Assembly: GCF_019226825.1 (NCBI RefSeq)
Contig: NZ_CP076643.1
Span: 1,178,001-1,242,000 of the forward strand
Source: Vibrio ostreae
GTDB taxonomy: Bacteria; Pseudomonadota; Gammaproteobacteria; Enterobacterales; Vibrionaceae
DNA length: 64,000 nt
Direction: 5' to 3'
Part shown: positions 24,707 through 35,680 of the stretch, one piece after another
How the letters are laid out: each line of letters starts with the position of its first letter
How positions within the stretch are numbered: the stretch's first letter is position 1
The notes under the pieces: generated by a model
What the model was told of the DNA's origin: nothing
What the model saw: only the letters and a program-made list of their open reading frames with translations
Databases searched by the model: none
Position numbers and translations under genes: made by a program

Positions 24707-27700
24707 GTTGGCGCTCTCCTTTTGGATCCAAGAAAATAGGGCTACAGATTTCAGCTTCGATAACAGAGCCATCAACCTGCGGGTAGAATACTTTCTCACC
24801 CATGCGGTTCAGGCCACCTTTCACAAAGCCCATCGCAATACTGCGGTTCAGGTTCGCACTCCAGTAACTTGAAGTGATATGACCTACCATTGGCATCGGA
24901 ATTGGTGCATTCGGGTCAAAGACGCCTTGTGAACCTTCCGGCAGTACCACGTTTGGATCAATCGTTTTCAGACCAACCAGCTGTTTACGGTTATCACGTA
25001 CACAGTCTTCACGCGCCATACCACGCTTACCGATGTAGCTGAATGGTTTGCTGTTCGCCACACACCAGCTCATGCCAAGGTCGTGTGGATGAACACTGCC
25101 GTCTGTATCCTGACCTGCGATAATGAAGCCTTTTTCTGCACGCAGAATGTGCATGGTTTCAGTACCGTACGGCGTGATGTTGTACTTCTTGCCGTGTTCA
25201 ATCAGTTTCTTCCAAACGTGCATGCCGTAGTTAGCCTGAACGTTGATCTCGAATGACAGTTCGCCGGTGAACGAGATACGGAAGATACGAGCCGGAATAC
25301 CCGCGACTGTTGCTTGCTGCCAGTCCATGAACGCAAAGTTATCTTTACTCAGGTCTGCGTCAGTCAGCTCTTCCAGCAATTTACGGCTGTTCGGGCCGGA
25401 AATCGTTGCTGTCGCCCAGTGGTCAGTCACAGAAGTGAAGTACACTTCCATATCCGGCCATTCTGTTTGATGGTAAAGCTCAAGCCATTCCAGAACGCGC
25501 GCTGCGCCGCCAGTAGTGGTCGTCATCAGGAAGTGGTTTTCGCCCAGGCAGGACGTTACACCATCGTCGAATACCATACCGTCTTCACCACACATCAGGC
25601 CGTAACGACACTTACCGACGGGCAGTTTCGCCCAGGCGTTGGTGTACACGCGCCCCAGGAATTCACGGGCATCTTTACCCTGGATATCAATTTTACCCAG
25701 CGTTGATGCATCCAGAATGCCCACTGACTCACGGACTGCCAGACATTCGCGGTCCAGAGACTGTTGCATGGTTTCATTACCTTTCGGGTAGTACCATGGT
25801 CGTTTCCAAAGACCGACATCTTCAAATTTCGCGCCGTTCTCCAGGTGCCACTGATGCATTGCAGTGTAGCGTTTAGGATCAAACAGCTCTTTACAGTTAC
25901 GGCCGGCAATCGCACCAAACGTCACAGGTGTGTAGTTTGGACGGAATACGGTAGTCCCTGTTTCAGGGATGGTCTTGTTCAGTGCTTTCGCAGTGATTGC
26001 CATACCGTTGATGTTACCCAGTTTGCCCTGGTCAGTACCAAAGCCCATAGCGGTGTAACGTTTTACGTGTTCGATTGACTCGAAGCCTTCACGACACGCC
26101 AGCTCGATACCGGCGGCAGTGACATCGTTCTGGAAGTCTACAAACTGTTTGGGTGCTTTAGACGTTTTCTTATCGTGCGGGATATGGAAAAGCGCCATCG
26201 GTTTTGCTGGAGTTTCAGTGTTCAGTGCTGGCATAGCAACGTCAACCGCGCTTAAACCAACTTCCTGAATCGCTTTGATACCAGCTTCGATACCTTGCTG
26301 CATTGCCGCTTCAGTGGTGAACTTACCAGTAATAGCACCGGCAATCAGTTGCTTCTGCTTAGTTGCACCCGGTACAAAACCAATCACTTCATCATCCCAA
26401 ACCGGACGGCTGCCAGTATGGCAAGACAGGTGCACAACCGGGCTGAAACCGCCAGAGGTTGCAATGGTATCGGCAGACAGGATTTCACCTTTACCACGCA
26501 AAGCATTACCGTTGGCGTCGATTGGAGCCACGCGAACACCGGTCACACGTTTGCTACCTTGTGCTTCAACCACTGCAGACCCTTTGATGACACGAATGCC
26601 AGCCTGAGTTGCTTTGTGAATCAGAACGCTGTCAGCCTGAGCACGGGTATCAACCACAGCCACAACCTGACGGCCGGCTTCATGCCAGTCCAGTGCAGTC
26701 TGGTAACCGCTGTCGTTAGTGGTCATGACGACCAGTTTTTCGCCTGGTACAACCGAGTAACGGTTGATGTAGGTTGAAATCGCACCACACAGCATGCTGC
26801 CTGGCAGGTCATTGTTACCGAACACCAGTGGTCGCTCGTGCGCACCCGTTGCCAGTACAACCCATTTCGCACGGACACGGTGCATGCGCTGACGGACAGT
26901 ATTCACCGGAGCCAGATCAGCCAGGTGATCAGTACAACGTTCATGAATGGTCAGGAAGTTATGATCATGGTAGCCGTTCACTGTGGAACGAGGCAGTAGC
27001 ATCACTTCCGGACAAGATTTCAGCTCAGAGACCACGTCGTTTACCCACTCTGTCGCAGGACGATCGTTGATTTTCTCTTTTGAGCTCAGCAGTGAACCAC
27101 CCATTTCAGATTGTTCATCAGCCAGAATGACACGTGCGCCGCTGCGTGCTGCAGCCAGAGCTGCCATCAGGCCTGCAGGGCCGGCACCGACAACCAGAAC
27201 ATCACAGTGCTGGTTCACGTTTTCGTAGCGATCCGGATCGTTTTCCAGTGGAGAACGGCCAAGACCTGCAGCGCGACGAATGAATTTTTCGTAGGTTTCC
27301 CACATAGACTTCGGATACATGAACGTCTTGTAGTAGAAACCAGGAGGCATCATGCTGCCACCGACTTTACCAATGATACCCATCACGTCGGTTTCAACAT
27401 TTGGCCAGCCGTTAGTCGACTGACCGACGAGTCCGTTAAACAGCTCTTGCTGTGTACCACGAACGTTTGGAACCTGAGTCGCTTCAGTGGCGCCAATTTG
27501 GAAAATTGCATTTGGCTCTTCTGCGCCCGCCGCGACAATCCCGCGTGGACGGCTGTATTTAAAACTGCGGCCAACAACATCAACACCATTCGCCAGTAGT
27601 GCCGATGCCAGCGTATCGCCTTTAAAACCACGATAAGACTTTCCGTTGAACTGGAAAGTAACAGGTTGTGAGCGATCAATACGGCTTTCCGCTGCAATAC

Positions 27701-27716
27701 GATTTACCTGTGTCAT
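24699..27716 (-). CDS. soxA: Sarcosine oxidase alpha subunit
   Basis: This 1005-residue protein has the expected length for the family. The N-terminus is a 2Fe-2S-like ferredoxin fold region (GDTLASALLANGVDVVGRSF). A Rossmann site follows (VLVVGAGPAGLMAALAAARSG, about 173-193), and the C-terminal part from about 600 is a GcvT-type domain that takes the methylene group to THF. The complex oxidises sarcosine to glycine with H2O2 and 5,10-methylene-THF. It lies between soxD and soxG in the standard soxBDAG order. Confidence 0.95.
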   Translation of the reverse strand: MTQVNRIAAESRIDRSQPVTFQFNGKSYRGFKGDTLASALLANGVDVVGRSFKYSRPRGIVAAGAEEPNAIFQIGATEATQVPNVRGTQQELFNGLVGQSTNGWPNVETDVMGIIGKVGGSMMPPGFYYKTFMYPKSMWETYEKFIRRAAGLGRSPLENDPDRYENVNQHCDVLVVGAGPAGLMAALAAARSGARVILADEQSEMGGSLLSSKEKINDRPATEWVNDVVSELKSCPEVMLLPRSTVNGYHDHNFLTIHERCTDHLADLAPVNTVRQRMHRVRAKWVVLATGAHERPLVFGNNDLPGSMLCGAISTYINRYSVVPGEKLVVMTTNDSGYQTALDWHEAGRQVVAVVDTRAQADSVLIHKATQAGIRVIKGSAVVEAQGSKRVTGVRVAPIDANGNALRGKGEILSADTIATSGGFSPVVHLSCHTGSRPVWDDEVIGFVPGATKQKQLIAGAITGKFTTEAAMQQGIEAGIKAIQEVGLSAVDVAMPALNTETPAKPMALFHIPHDKKTSKAPKQFVDFQNDVTAAGIELACREGFESIEHVKRYTAMGFGTDQGKLGNINGMAITAKALNKTIPETGTTVFRPNYTPVTFGAIAGRNCKELFDPKRYTAMHQWHLENGAKFEDVGLWKRPWYYPKGNETMQQSLDRECLAVRESVGILDASTLGKIDIQGKDAREFLGRVYTNAWAKLPVGKCRYGLMCGEDGMVFDDGVTSCLGENHFLMTTTTGGAARVLEWLELYHQTEWPDMEVYFTSVTDHWATATISGPNSRKLLEELTDADLSKDNFAFMDWQQATVAGIPARIFRISFTGELSFEINVQANYGMHVWKKLIEHGKKYNITPYGTETMHILRAEKGFIIAGQDTDGSVHPHDLGMSWCVANSKPFSYIGKRGMAREDCVRDNRKQLVGLKTIDPNVVLPEGSQGVFDPNAPIPMPMVGHITSSYWSANLNRSIAMGFVKGGLNRMGEKVFYPQVDGSVIEAEICSPIFLDPKGERQHV

Positions 27717-27728
27717 CCTAACACTCCT

Positions 27729-28013
27729 TTACTCCGCAACCACTGATGGTTGCTCTCCAATTTTGTAGACTTCTTTGATTTCGTAAGTCTGTGTATCGCG
27801 GGTTACGTTGAAGAACTTGCGACAGCCTGCTGAATGCACCCATATTTCGTGGTGCAGACCACGCGGGTTTTTACGGAAGAACAGGTACTGACCCCACTCT
27901 TCGTCTGTGCATGAATCCGGGTCCAGAGGACGCTGAATGTGCGCCTGGCCCTTAGCATGGAACTCTTCTTCTTCACGATACTCACCGCAGTGAGGACAAT
28001 AGATCAGCAACAT
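27729..28013 (-). CDS. soxD: Sarcosine oxidase delta subunit
   Basis: This 94-residue protein carries the zinc-binding cysteine pair CPHCGEYREEEEFH at residues 6-19 and a further conserved Cys in AGCRKFFNVTRD. It is the small delta subunit of the heterotetramer, with size and sequence as expected. It starts 13 bases after soxB. Confidence 0.93.
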   Translation of the reverse strand: MLLIYCPHCGEYREEEEFHAKGQAHIQRPLDPDSCTDEEWGQYLFFRKNPRGLHHEIWVHSAGCRKFFNVTRDTQTYEIKEVYKIGEQPSVVAE

Positions 28014-28026
28014 AATACGTCTCCTG

Positions 28027-29280
28027 TTAGTGCGCTACGCCTGCGGCACCGTGTTCATCGATCAGTGCGCCATTGTTGAAACGGAACATTGAAAATGGCG
28101 CCGCCAATTCATGCATTTCACCTTTCGCCAGGCTCGCAGCAAATACGTTGCCCGATCCCGGGGTCGCTTTAAAGCCACCAGTACCCCAACCACAGTTGAA
28201 GAACAGGTTCTCGACCGGAGTCTTAGTCATGATTGGACATGCATCCGCTGTTGTATCAACGATACCGCCCCACTGACGGTTCATGCGAACTCGTGAGAAA
28301 ATTGGGAACATTTCAACAATTGCCTGCACGGTGTGCTCAATGGTTGAATAAGAACCACGCTGACCGTAACCGTTGTAGCCATCGATACCTGCACCGATAA
28401 CCAGGTCGCCTTTGTCCGACTGGCTCACGTAGCCGTGAACGTGGTTAGACATGACAACAGTGTCGATAATTGGTTTGATTGGCTCAGAAACCAGTGCCTG
28501 TAGCGGGTGAGATTCCAGCGGCATATCGAAACCGGCCATTTTCGCCAGTACGCCAGAGTTACCTGCCACCACACAACCTACGCGGTCGGCCATGATGTTG
28601 CCGTAACGGTTGGTTTTCACACCAACAATCGCACCATCTTCGATGATCATGTCAACCACTTCGGTTTGCTGAATCAGGTCAACACCCATGCTGTCTGCGC
28701 CGCGGGCAAAGCCCCATGCAACCGCATCGTGACGTGCCACACCTGCGTTAGGCTGCCATGAAGCGCCCATCACCGGGTAACGTGCGTTTTCAGAACAATC
28801 CATGTGAGGAACAATTTCTTTCACCTGTTTTGCGTCCAGCACTTCACCTTTAATACCGTTCAGACGGTTAGCAGCAACACGACGTTCGATATCACGCATA
28901 TCTTGCAGTGTGTGGCCCACGTTCAGACAGCCACGCTTAGAGAACATCACGTTGTAGTTCAGATCCTGTGACAGGCCGTCCCACAATTTCAGTGAGTGTT
29001 CAAACAGGAATGCGGCTTCGTCCCACAGGTAGTTTGAACGCACGATAGTTGTGTTACGTGCTGTGTTCCCCCCACCCAGGTAACCTTTTTCAATCACGGC
29101 TACGTTAGTAATGCCATGCTCTTTGGCCAGGTAGTAGGCTGTTGCCAGACCGTGACCGCCGCCACCAACGATGATGACGTCATATTTCTTTTTCGGAGTC
29201 GGATTACGCCACACGCTCTGCCAGTTTTCGTGGTGAGATAGCGAGTGCTTAAAGAGACCAAAGCCGGAATAATGCTGCAT
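28027..29280 (-). CDS. soxB: Sarcosine oxidase beta subunit
   Basis: This 417-residue flavoprotein has the FAD-binding motif [19 protein letters not shown] (about 35-53) and the [10 protein letters not shown] region. The RSNYLWDEA segment and a histidine shortly after the FAD site are where the family carries covalent FMN and non-covalent FAD. It holds the sarcosine-oxidising site. A ribosome-binding AAGGAAC precedes the ATG. It follows glyA by 48 bases, which contain an AAATGTCA/TGACATTT stem-loop (29311-29330). Confidence 0.94.
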   Translation of the reverse strand: MQHYSGFGLFKHSLSHHENWQSVWRNPTPKKKYDVIIVGGGGHGLATAYYLAKEHGITNVAVIEKGYLGGGNTARNTTIVRSNYLWDEAAFLFEHSLKLWDGLSQDLNYNVMFSKRGCLNVGHTLQDMRDIERRVAANRLNGIKGEVLDAKQVKEIVPHMDCSENARYPVMGASWQPNAGVARHDAVAWGFARGADSMGVDLIQQTEVVDMIIEDGAIVGVKTNRYGNIMADRVGCVVAGNSGVLAKMAGFDMPLESHPLQALVSEPIKPIIDTVVMSNHVHGYVSQSDKGDLVIGAGIDGYNGYGQRGSYSTIEHTVQAIVEMFPIFSRVRMNRQWGGIVDTTADACPIMTKTPVENLFFNCGWGTGGFKATPGSGNVFAASLAKGEMHELAAPFSMFRFNNGALIDEHGAAGVAH

Positions 29281-29328
29281 TGTTTTGTTCCTTCATTTCA
29301 GCCAAAATCCAAATGTCATCACTGACAT

Positions 29329-30591
29329 TTACTGGTATGCCGGGAAATCACGACATAGCGCTTGGACGTTGTTGCGTACTTGTTCAATCACAAGTGCCAG
29401 CGCTTGCGGTTCGTTGAGCACATCCAAGATGTCTGCAATCCAACCAGCCAGAGCTTCACACTCAGTGACACCGAATTTACGAGTCGTCACCACTGGCGTA
29501 CCGATACGCAGACCAGAGGTGACGAATGGAGACTGAGGGTCACCAGGAACCGCGTTTTTGTTCACAGTGATCCCCGCCTGGCCCAGTGCTGCATCAGCAG
29601 CTTTACCTGTCAGACCCTGACGAATCAGGCTCAGCAGGAACAGGTGGTTGTCAGTGCCGCCAGAAACAACATCGAAACCGCGCTCGATGAAGACTTTCGC
29701 CATCGCCTGAGCGTTTAGAACTACTTGTTTCTGGTACTCAGCAAATTCAGGCTCTAATGCTTCTTTAAACGCAACAGCTTTTGCTGCGATAACGTGCATC
29801 AGCGGGCCGCCCTGACCACCTGGGAATACAGCTGCGTTAAGTTTCTTTTCCAGCTCGGCGTCACGAGAGATGATCAGACCACCACGTGGACCACGCAGAG
29901 TTTTGTGTGTTGTGGTTGTGACCACATCAGCGAAAGGAACCGGGTTCGGATAAACACCAGCAGCAACCAGACCAGCAACGTGCGCCATGTCCACAAACAG
30001 GTAAGCACCAACTTTGTCTGCGATGTCACGGAAACGAGCCCAGTCAACAACGCGTGAGTAAGCTGAGAAGCCTGCTACGATCATTTTTGGTTTGTGTTCC
30101 AGTGCCAGCGCTTCAACTTCGGCGTAGTCAATTTCGCCTGTTTCTTCGTTCAGACCGTACTGCACGGCATTGTAGATTTTACCGGAGAAGTTCACGTGAG
30201 AACCGTGAGTCAGGTGACCACCATGAGCCAGGCTCATACCCAGAACTGTATCGCCTGGCTCACACAACGCCATGTAGACCGCTGCGTTTGCCTGAGAACC
30301 TGAGTGTGGTTGTACGTTGGCGTACTCAGCGCCGAACAGTGCTTTAGCACGATCGATCGCCAGTTGTTCAACATCATCGACATATTCACAACCGCCGTAG
30401 TAGCGTTTTGCCGGGTAACCTTCAGCATACTTGTTGGTCAGCATGGTACCCTGAGCTTGCATAACGCGCGGGCTGGTGTAGTTTTCCGAAGCAATCAGCT
30501 CGATGTGGTTTTCTTGTCGCTTTTCTTCTTTAGTGATCGCCGCCCACAGCTCGCTGTCGTACGATTCGATTGTCTGGTCTTTGCTGAACAT
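29329..30591 (-). CDS. glyA: Serine hydroxymethyltransferase
   Basis: I chose the start at 30591 behind AAGGAGACGAC ([12 protein letters not shown]), because a longer frame lacks a ribosome-binding site. The 420-residue PLP enzyme has [12 protein letters not shown], the GSQANAAVY motif and the PLP lysine in [14 protein letters not shown]. It interconverts glycine plus methylene-THF with serine plus THF. As first gene of the sox operon it is likely a second, catabolic copy: it would take both products of sarcosine oxidase and hand serine to SdaA. No glycine riboswitch motif is visible in the 277-base leader. Confidence 0.94.
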   Translation of the reverse strand: MFSKDQTIESYDSELWAAITKEEKRQENHIELIASENYTSPRVMQAQGTMLTNKYAEGYPAKRYYGGCEYVDDVEQLAIDRAKALFGAEYANVQPHSGSQANAAVYMALCEPGDTVLGMSLAHGGHLTHGSHVNFSGKIYNAVQYGLNEETGEIDYAEVEALALEHKPKMIVAGFSAYSRVVDWARFRDIADKVGAYLFVDMAHVAGLVAAGVYPNPVPFADVVTTTTHKTLRGPRGGLIISRDAELEKKLNAAVFPGGQGGPLMHVIAAKAVAFKEALEPEFAEYQKQVVLNAQAMAKVFIERGFDVVSGGTDNHLFLLSLIRQGLTGKAADAALGQAGITVNKNAVPGDPQSPFVTSGLRIGTPVVTTRKFGVTECEALAGWIADILDVLNEPQALALVIEQVRNNVQALCRDFPAYQ

Positions 30592-30810
30592 GTCGTCTCC
30601 TTGGTATGATCTTTTTTCCTTTATTCGATTGATGCCGGATTCTGGTGTTATCTGGTACACAGTTGAGCCTTGTGTCATCCAAAAACAGAAACCGTAATCA
30701 CAACGCAATAGTAACGAATCGGTAACATGCTACTTGCGTAATCGCGCCGTTAGATTGCGAATTTGCGACAAGGTCAAAAAACGTACATAACCTTTTGTTA
30801 AATATAAAAA

Positions 30811-30840
30811 AACCGGAGTTTATAACTCCGGTTTTGCTAA
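30811..30840 (-). terminator. Terminator of the chemoreceptor gene
   Basis: Read leftward, the stem aaccggagtt / aactccggtt with a three-base loop is followed by a run of seven T. It lies just past the chemoreceptor stop and upstream of the glyA promoter region. The rest of this gap holds no gene. Confidence 0.88.
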
Positions 30841-30868
30841 AAACGCCGTTTTACGACAGATAAAATCG

Positions 30869-32767
30869 CTACAATTTAAAGCGGCCGACAATAGAACCAA
30901 GCTGAGAATTGACGCTGGCAATCTCTTCCGCGTCACGCAGTGCCTGCTGTCCGTTCTTGTCGAGATTACTCACGATGTCGCTGATCGCATTCATGTTACG
31001 ACTGACTTCCTGAGTGACGCTACTCTGTTCTTCAGCGGCAGTCGCGATCTGGGCACTGAGGTCATTGATCTCATCGACAAAGCGGGTCAGGGTTTCTAAG
31101 CTCGCTTCCACATCCACTGAACCGTCTGCAGTTTCCTGACAGCGTTCTTTGGTGTAGCGCATCGAATCGACAACCGTCTGACAACCGCTCAGCAGGTCGC
31201 TCAGCGCTTCTTCTATTTCACCGGTACTCTCTTTGGTGCGACTGGCCAGTTTACGTACTTCATCCGCCACCACAGCAAAGCCACGCCCCTGATCGCCGGC
31301 ACGCGCCGCCTCGATGGCCGCATTGAGTGCCAACAAGTTAGTTTGCTCGGCAATATCACCAATCACGGTCAGAATCGTGCTGATATTTTGCGTCTGATCA
31401 TTCATCTTTTGCACGTCCAGTGACGCTTTCTCTACATCCGCAATCAAGGCCGATACGGTCTGTTTCGATTTGTCGACAATACGCCGTGATTCATCACTGG
31501 TTCTGTTAGCTTGCTGAGTCAGACTGGCTGTATTGGCAGCATCGGTCGCCATAGAATTCGCCGTTGCGTCCATCTCCTCTACTGCAGTAACAATTTGCTC
31601 AGTTTCGGTGACATGGCTTTGCAGAATATCCCTGTTGCTGCTCGACTGCTGACGCAGACGCTGCACGTTGTCCTGCAATGAGCCACTGGCCTGTTTGACT
31701 TCCAGCATCATGTTCTGCAGATCTTCGATAAAGCGGTTTACCCCCTGCGAAATCTGGCCGATGTCATCGTTCGAGGTTACGGTAAGGCGCTGGGTTAAAT
31801 CGCCGTTACCACTGGACAGATTTGCAATAGTATCTCGCAATGAAATAATTGGCCGGTAGAGGAAATTAATTAGAACGAACGCAATTAAGACACACAGTAT
31901 TGTCGCCACCACAGTGACCAGAATAGCATTGGTTCTGGCATCTTCTAATTGAGCGAAGGCAACCGACTTATCCAGACCAATGGCGTAATACCATTTTTTG
32001 TCGCCGGCATGAATGATGTGAGAGAACAGAATTTTGTCCTGCCCGTTAAGATTGTACTCAAACACGGCTTTGTCTTTCCCGACCGCAGTTAAAGCCGCCT
32101 CTTTAAACCACGGATAATCCGTACCTTTGTCGCCACCTTTGATTACAGTCGAAGACGATGCCAGTAACGTGGTGTTCTCATTCATGATCACAGCCACCGC
32201 ACCCGGGATAGTCGTTTTGACCATATCGTTCAAAAACGATAAGGTCATGTCCGCGGATACGGTACCACCCTGCATTTTTTCGATGATGGTGACCCAGTTA
32301 GCTCCGTCAGTGCCCTTATACGGATCGGTGACTGTCACGCCGGAAGCGCGCTGCGCCGCCTGATACCAGGGCCGCTGGGTAACATCACCATTGAATTTGT
32401 GGTTTGGCCAGTTGGCGGTCGCGATGTTCCAGTAGGCATCACCGTTATCAAATGCCAGCACCGCGCTTTCCAGATTGAGTGCGTTAGCCAGAAACTTGGT
32501 CTGGTTAATCAGTTGATCGGCAGAGCCGCTCATCTGCTGATTTTTGTACTGTTGAGCAATTTTGCTCACGCCGCCTACTTTTTCATTGATGTAGGAGCTG
32601 ATCATGGCCGCTTGCTCTAGGACAAAACTGTTACTTTGAGCCATAATACTCTTAGTTAAAGAAGTTTTTTGCTCGTAGTACGAGGCGAAATTGGCCAGTG
32701 CTACGGAGATTGCAACCAGTAAGATAACGGACAATAATAAAGTCCTTTTTAATCCCATGTTTTTCAT
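30869..32767 (-). CDS. Methyl-accepting chemotaxis protein with periplasmic dCache-type sensor
   Basis: This 632-residue protein has membrane segments at about 8-28 and 280-300. A periplasmic double-Cache-like domain lies between them ([19 protein letters not shown] near 130-150). A HAMP region follows (about 302-355), then a signalling hairpin with the invariant tip [34 protein letters not shown]. dCache receptors of this kind often bind amino acids or quaternary amines. Its place between a sarcosine operon and a betaine carrier makes such a ligand plausible but unproven. Confidence 0.92.
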   Translation of the reverse strand: MKNMGLKRTLLLSVILLVAISVALANFASYYEQKTSLTKSIMAQSNSFVLEQAAMISSYINEKVGGVSKIAQQYKNQQMSGSADQLINQTKFLANALNLESAVLAFDNGDAYWNIATANWPNHKFNGDVTQRPWYQAAQRASGVTVTDPYKGTDGANWVTIIEKMQGGTVSADMTLSFLNDMVKTTIPGAVAVIMNENTTLLASSSTVIKGGDKGTDYPWFKEAALTAVGKDKAVFEYNLNGQDKILFSHIIHAGDKKWYYAIGLDKSVAFAQLEDARTNAILVTVVATILCVLIAFVLINFLYRPIISLRDTIANLSSGNGDLTQRLTVTSNDDIGQISQGVNRFIEDLQNMMLEVKQASGSLQDNVQRLRQQSSSNRDILQSHVTETEQIVTAVEEMDATANSMATDAANTASLTQQANRTSDESRRIVDKSKQTVSALIADVEKASLDVQKMNDQTQNISTILTVIGDIAEQTNLLALNAAIEAARAGDQGRGFAVVADEVRKLASRTKESTGEIEEALSDLLSGCQTVVDSMRYTKERCQETADGSVDVEASLETLTRFVDEINDLSAQIATAAEEQSSVTQEVSRNMNAISDIVSNLDKNGQQALRDAEEIASVNSQLGSIVGRFKL

Positions 32768-32952
32768 TTATTTTTCCATCTCAAATGGTGATTTATGGCA
32801 GTATTAACTGGATACTTTGATATTAAGAGAGTTTCATACCTAATGGAAATGACCTAAATCATTTTCTTGGAAAAAGAGTAGCACTCATATCATCTGAGTG
32901 CTTAGCTTCTCACGACATCTAGTGAATTTTTATAACCAATAATGGAGAGAAA

Positions 32953-34596
32953 ATGAGTAGCGATAACGGTGGTGTTCCCCACCCTAGTGGCAAAGCAAAC
33001 CCGATTGATACGGATTACACCGTTGGTCAGGACAATGTTGTTCTGTCCGTCGGTCCGTTTGGTCTGGACATTCATAACCGTGTTTTCGCGGTATCAGGTT
33101 TGGCGATTGTCATCTTTGTATTTGCAACCCTAATCTTTCGCGAACAAGTCGAACCGCTGTTCCTTGACCTGCGGGCATGGCTGACATCCAGTCTGGACTG
33201 GTTCTTCCTGCTGTCTGGTAACATCTTTGTTGTCGTCTGTCTCGGACTGGCCATATCTCCTCTCGGCCGGGTACGGATCGGCGGTACGGATGCGACACCG
33301 GATTACAGCTATTCAGGCTGGCTGGCCATGTTATTTGCGGCCGGCATGGGGATTGGCCTGGTCTTCTTTGGCGTTTCTGAACCCATGACCCATTTTACAA
33401 CCGCGCTGGGCGGCACCACTGTAGAAAATGGTGTGCGTACCGACTGGGCACCGCTGGGTGGTGCGATGGGCGATAGCGAAGCCGCACGTTCGCTCGGTAT
33501 GGCAGCGACGATTTACCATTGGGCACTGCACCCTTGGGCAATATACGCACTGCTGGCTCTGGGACTGGCTATTTTCTCGTTCAACAAAGGGTTACCACTG
33601 ACTATGCGTTCAGTGTTCTATCCGCTGTTTGGTGAACGCGTTTGGGGCTGGACCGGTCACATCATTGATATTTTGGCTATCGTGGCAACAGTGTTCGGAC
33701 TGGCGACATCTCTGGGCTACGGCGCGTCTCAGGCTGCGACCGGGTTAAACTTCTTGTTTGATATCCCACTGACCGACACCACGCAAATTATCCTGATCAT
33801 TGTGATCACTGCATTTGCACTGCTGTCTGTATTGGCCGGCCTGGATGGCGGCGTAAAACGCCTGTCAGAAATGAACATGCTGCTGGCCGCGCTGCTGCTG
33901 TTTTTCGTGGTAGTCATCGGTCCGACTGCAGCCATCCTGCTCGGTTTTTTCGACAATATCGGTGCTTATCTGACCAACTTCCCTGCACTGTCTATGCCAT
34001 TTGGCCGTGAAGATGTGAACTATTCTCAAGGCTGGACATCGTTCTACTGGGCATGGTGGATTTCATGGTCACCATTCGTCGGTATGTTCATTGCACGTGT
34101 ATCACGCGGTCGGACCGTACGCGAATTTATCGTCTGCGTGCTGATTGTTCCGTCAACCGTGTGTGTGTTCTGGATGACGGCATTCGGTGGTACCGCGATC
34201 AGTCAGTACGTCAACGACGGTTATAAAGCCGTGATGGACGCAGACCTGCCATTGAAACTGTTCGAAATGCTGGAAGTCATGCCTCTGCATGAAATTACAT
34301 CCTTCATCGGTATCGTCCTAGTCGTTGTGTTCTTTATCACATCATCGGATTCAGGTTCACTGGTTATCGACACGATTGCTGCCGGCGGTAAAGTTGATGC
34401 GCCAACACCACAGCGCGTATTCTGGTGTACCTTCGAAGGCTTGGTCGCGATAGCATTGCTGCTAGGTGGTGGTTTGGCCGCGGCGCAGGCCATGGCGGTG
34501 ACAACCGGCTTCCCGTTCACTATCGTCTTGTTGATCGCGACAATATCGCTGATTAAAGGCCTGATGAGTGAACCACGGGTTAAGAAAGCCAAATAG
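32953..34596 (+). CDS. BCCT-family betaine/carnitine/choline transporter
   Basis: This 547-residue inner-membrane protein has about twelve hydrophobic segments. The BCCT substrate motif GMGIGLVFFGVSEP lies near residue 130-143, and the family tryptophan motif WTSFYWAWWISWSPFVGMFI near 357-376. It imports a trimethylammonium compound, probably coupled to Na+ (the sodium/glycine-rich motif type). GGAGAG precedes the ATG. A 7-bp stem-loop (32881-32901) lies in the leader. Next to the sox cluster, glycine betaine or dimethylglycine is the likely cargo. Confidence 0.92.
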   Translation: MSSDNGGVPHPSGKANPIDTDYTVGQDNVVLSVGPFGLDIHNRVFAVSGLAIVIFVFATLIFREQVEPLFLDLRAWLTSSLDWFFLLSGNIFVVVCLGLAISPLGRVRIGGTDATPDYSYSGWLAMLFAAGMGIGLVFFGVSEPMTHFTTALGGTTVENGVRTDWAPLGGAMGDSEAARSLGMAATIYHWALHPWAIYALLALGLAIFSFNKGLPLTMRSVFYPLFGERVWGWTGHIIDILAIVATVFGLATSLGYGASQAATGLNFLFDIPLTDTTQIILIIVITAFALLSVLAGLDGGVKRLSEMNMLLAALLLFFVVVIGPTAAILLGFFDNIGAYLTNFPALSMPFGREDVNYSQGWTSFYWAWWISWSPFVGMFIARVSRGRTVREFIVCVLIVPSTVCVFWMTAFGGTAISQYVNDGYKAVMDADLPLKLFEMLEVMPLHEITSFIGIVLVVVFFITSSDSGSLVIDTIAAGGKVDAPTPQRVFWCTFEGLVAIALLLGGGLAAAQAMAVTTGFPFTIVLLIATISLIKGLMSEPRVKKAK

Positions 34597-34686
34597 CGGT
34601 TTACTTTAAACGACAATGGGCAGGCTCCGTGACCGAGTTTGTGTAACGGAGCCACTCATTGATAAAGAGACACAGATACGAAAAAA

Positions 34687-34715
34687 GCCTCGCAGTCTTC
34701 ACTGCGAGGCTTTTT
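34687..34715. terminator. Strong bidirectional terminator after the BCCT gene
   Basis: A perfect 10-bp stem (gcctcgcagt / actgcgaggc) with loop cttc is flanked by A6 and T5, so it works in both directions between the convergent BCCT and mscS genes. Confidence 0.95.
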
Positions 34716-34745
34716 ATATGAGCACTAAACGCTAACGGCAGAGCA

Positions 34746-35603
34746 TCAGGCCTTGTTCTGGCCCAGCAATTCCTGCGCTTGCGGCTGTGTCATCGTAATA
34801 TGCAGCTCGCGCTGCGGAAAAGGAATGGTCATGCCTGCTTCCTCAATCTTACCTTTCACCTGGCGCTGAATGCTCCAGTAAGTTTCCCAATATTTATCTG
34901 TGGTACACCAGGCACGTAATTGCAGATTCACTGAGCTGTCCGCCAGCATCTGAACCATCACCTGAGGTTTCGGATCCAGCATGACCGCTTCATGGCTGAG
35001 CGCTAAATCCTGAAGCACTTTCAGGCCGGTTTCAATGGAATCCTCGTAAGAGATACCCACCACAATTTCCATACGACGACGGCCATTTCGGCTGAAGTTA
35101 CGAATAGTTGCGTTCCAGACAGTGCGGTTCGGGCTGGAAATATACAGGCCGTCACCGGTTTCAAATACTGAGGTAAACAGACCGATATCTTTTACCGTAC
35201 CGCTGTAACCGGCAAACTCAACGAATTCACCTTTTTTAATCGGTTTCAGGAACAGAATCATAATCCCCGCAGCAATATTGCTCAGGGTATCTTTTAATGC
35301 CAGACCAATCGCTAACCCGGCAGCACCGACTAAGGCAACCAAACTGGTGGTATTGACACCAAACAGGTCGAGAATAATGACCAGAGCGAGAATATAGACA
35401 ATATAACCACCGACTTTAGACATCAGAGAAGCGACAATCTCATCACCATTGCTCACTTTCATGATGGCTTTCTGAATACCGGCACGCAGCAGTTTTGATG
35501 CGATAGAAGCAATCACTAAAATAAGCAGGGTTAAAATTGAGTTCTGGATGATATCCAGAATCAACGCCTGATGTGTCTCGTAAAAGCTGACGAGTAACTC
35601 CAT
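34746..35603 (-). CDS. mscS: Small-conductance mechanosensitive channel
   Basis: This 285-residue protein has three membrane helices. The pore helix is GLAIGLALKDTLSNIAAGIMI, broken at the glycine and alanine packing residues, followed by the cytoplasmic beta domain (KGEFVEFAGYSGTVKDIGLF) and an alpha/beta C-terminal cage domain. It opens on hypo-osmotic shock to release solutes. It fits an osmolyte-rich neighbourhood next to a betaine carrier, though it has its own transcript. Confidence 0.94.
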   Translation of the reverse strand: MELLVSFYETHQALILDIIQNSILTLLILVIASIASKLLRAGIQKAIMKVSNGDEIVASLMSKVGGYIVYILALVIILDLFGVNTTSLVALVGAAGLAIGLALKDTLSNIAAGIMILFLKPIKKGEFVEFAGYSGTVKDIGLFTSVFETGDGLYISSPNRTVWNATIRNFSRNGRRRMEIVVGISYEDSIETGLKVLQDLALSHEAVMLDPKPQVMVQMLADSSVNLQLRAWCTTDKYWETYWSIQRQVKGKIEEAGMTIPFPQRELHITMTQPQAQELLGQNKA

Positions 35604-35680
35604 TTTTATCTCCGTAACGGGTTATGGATGTTGTAAAACAGTGCCCGGTGATATCCGTCGGGCACCAGCATTTGACAGCG

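Noticed and set aside
30592..30868. Possible glycine riboswitch upstream of glyA
   Set aside because: I looked for the paired GGAGAG/CCGAAGG aptamer blocks and found none in the leader.
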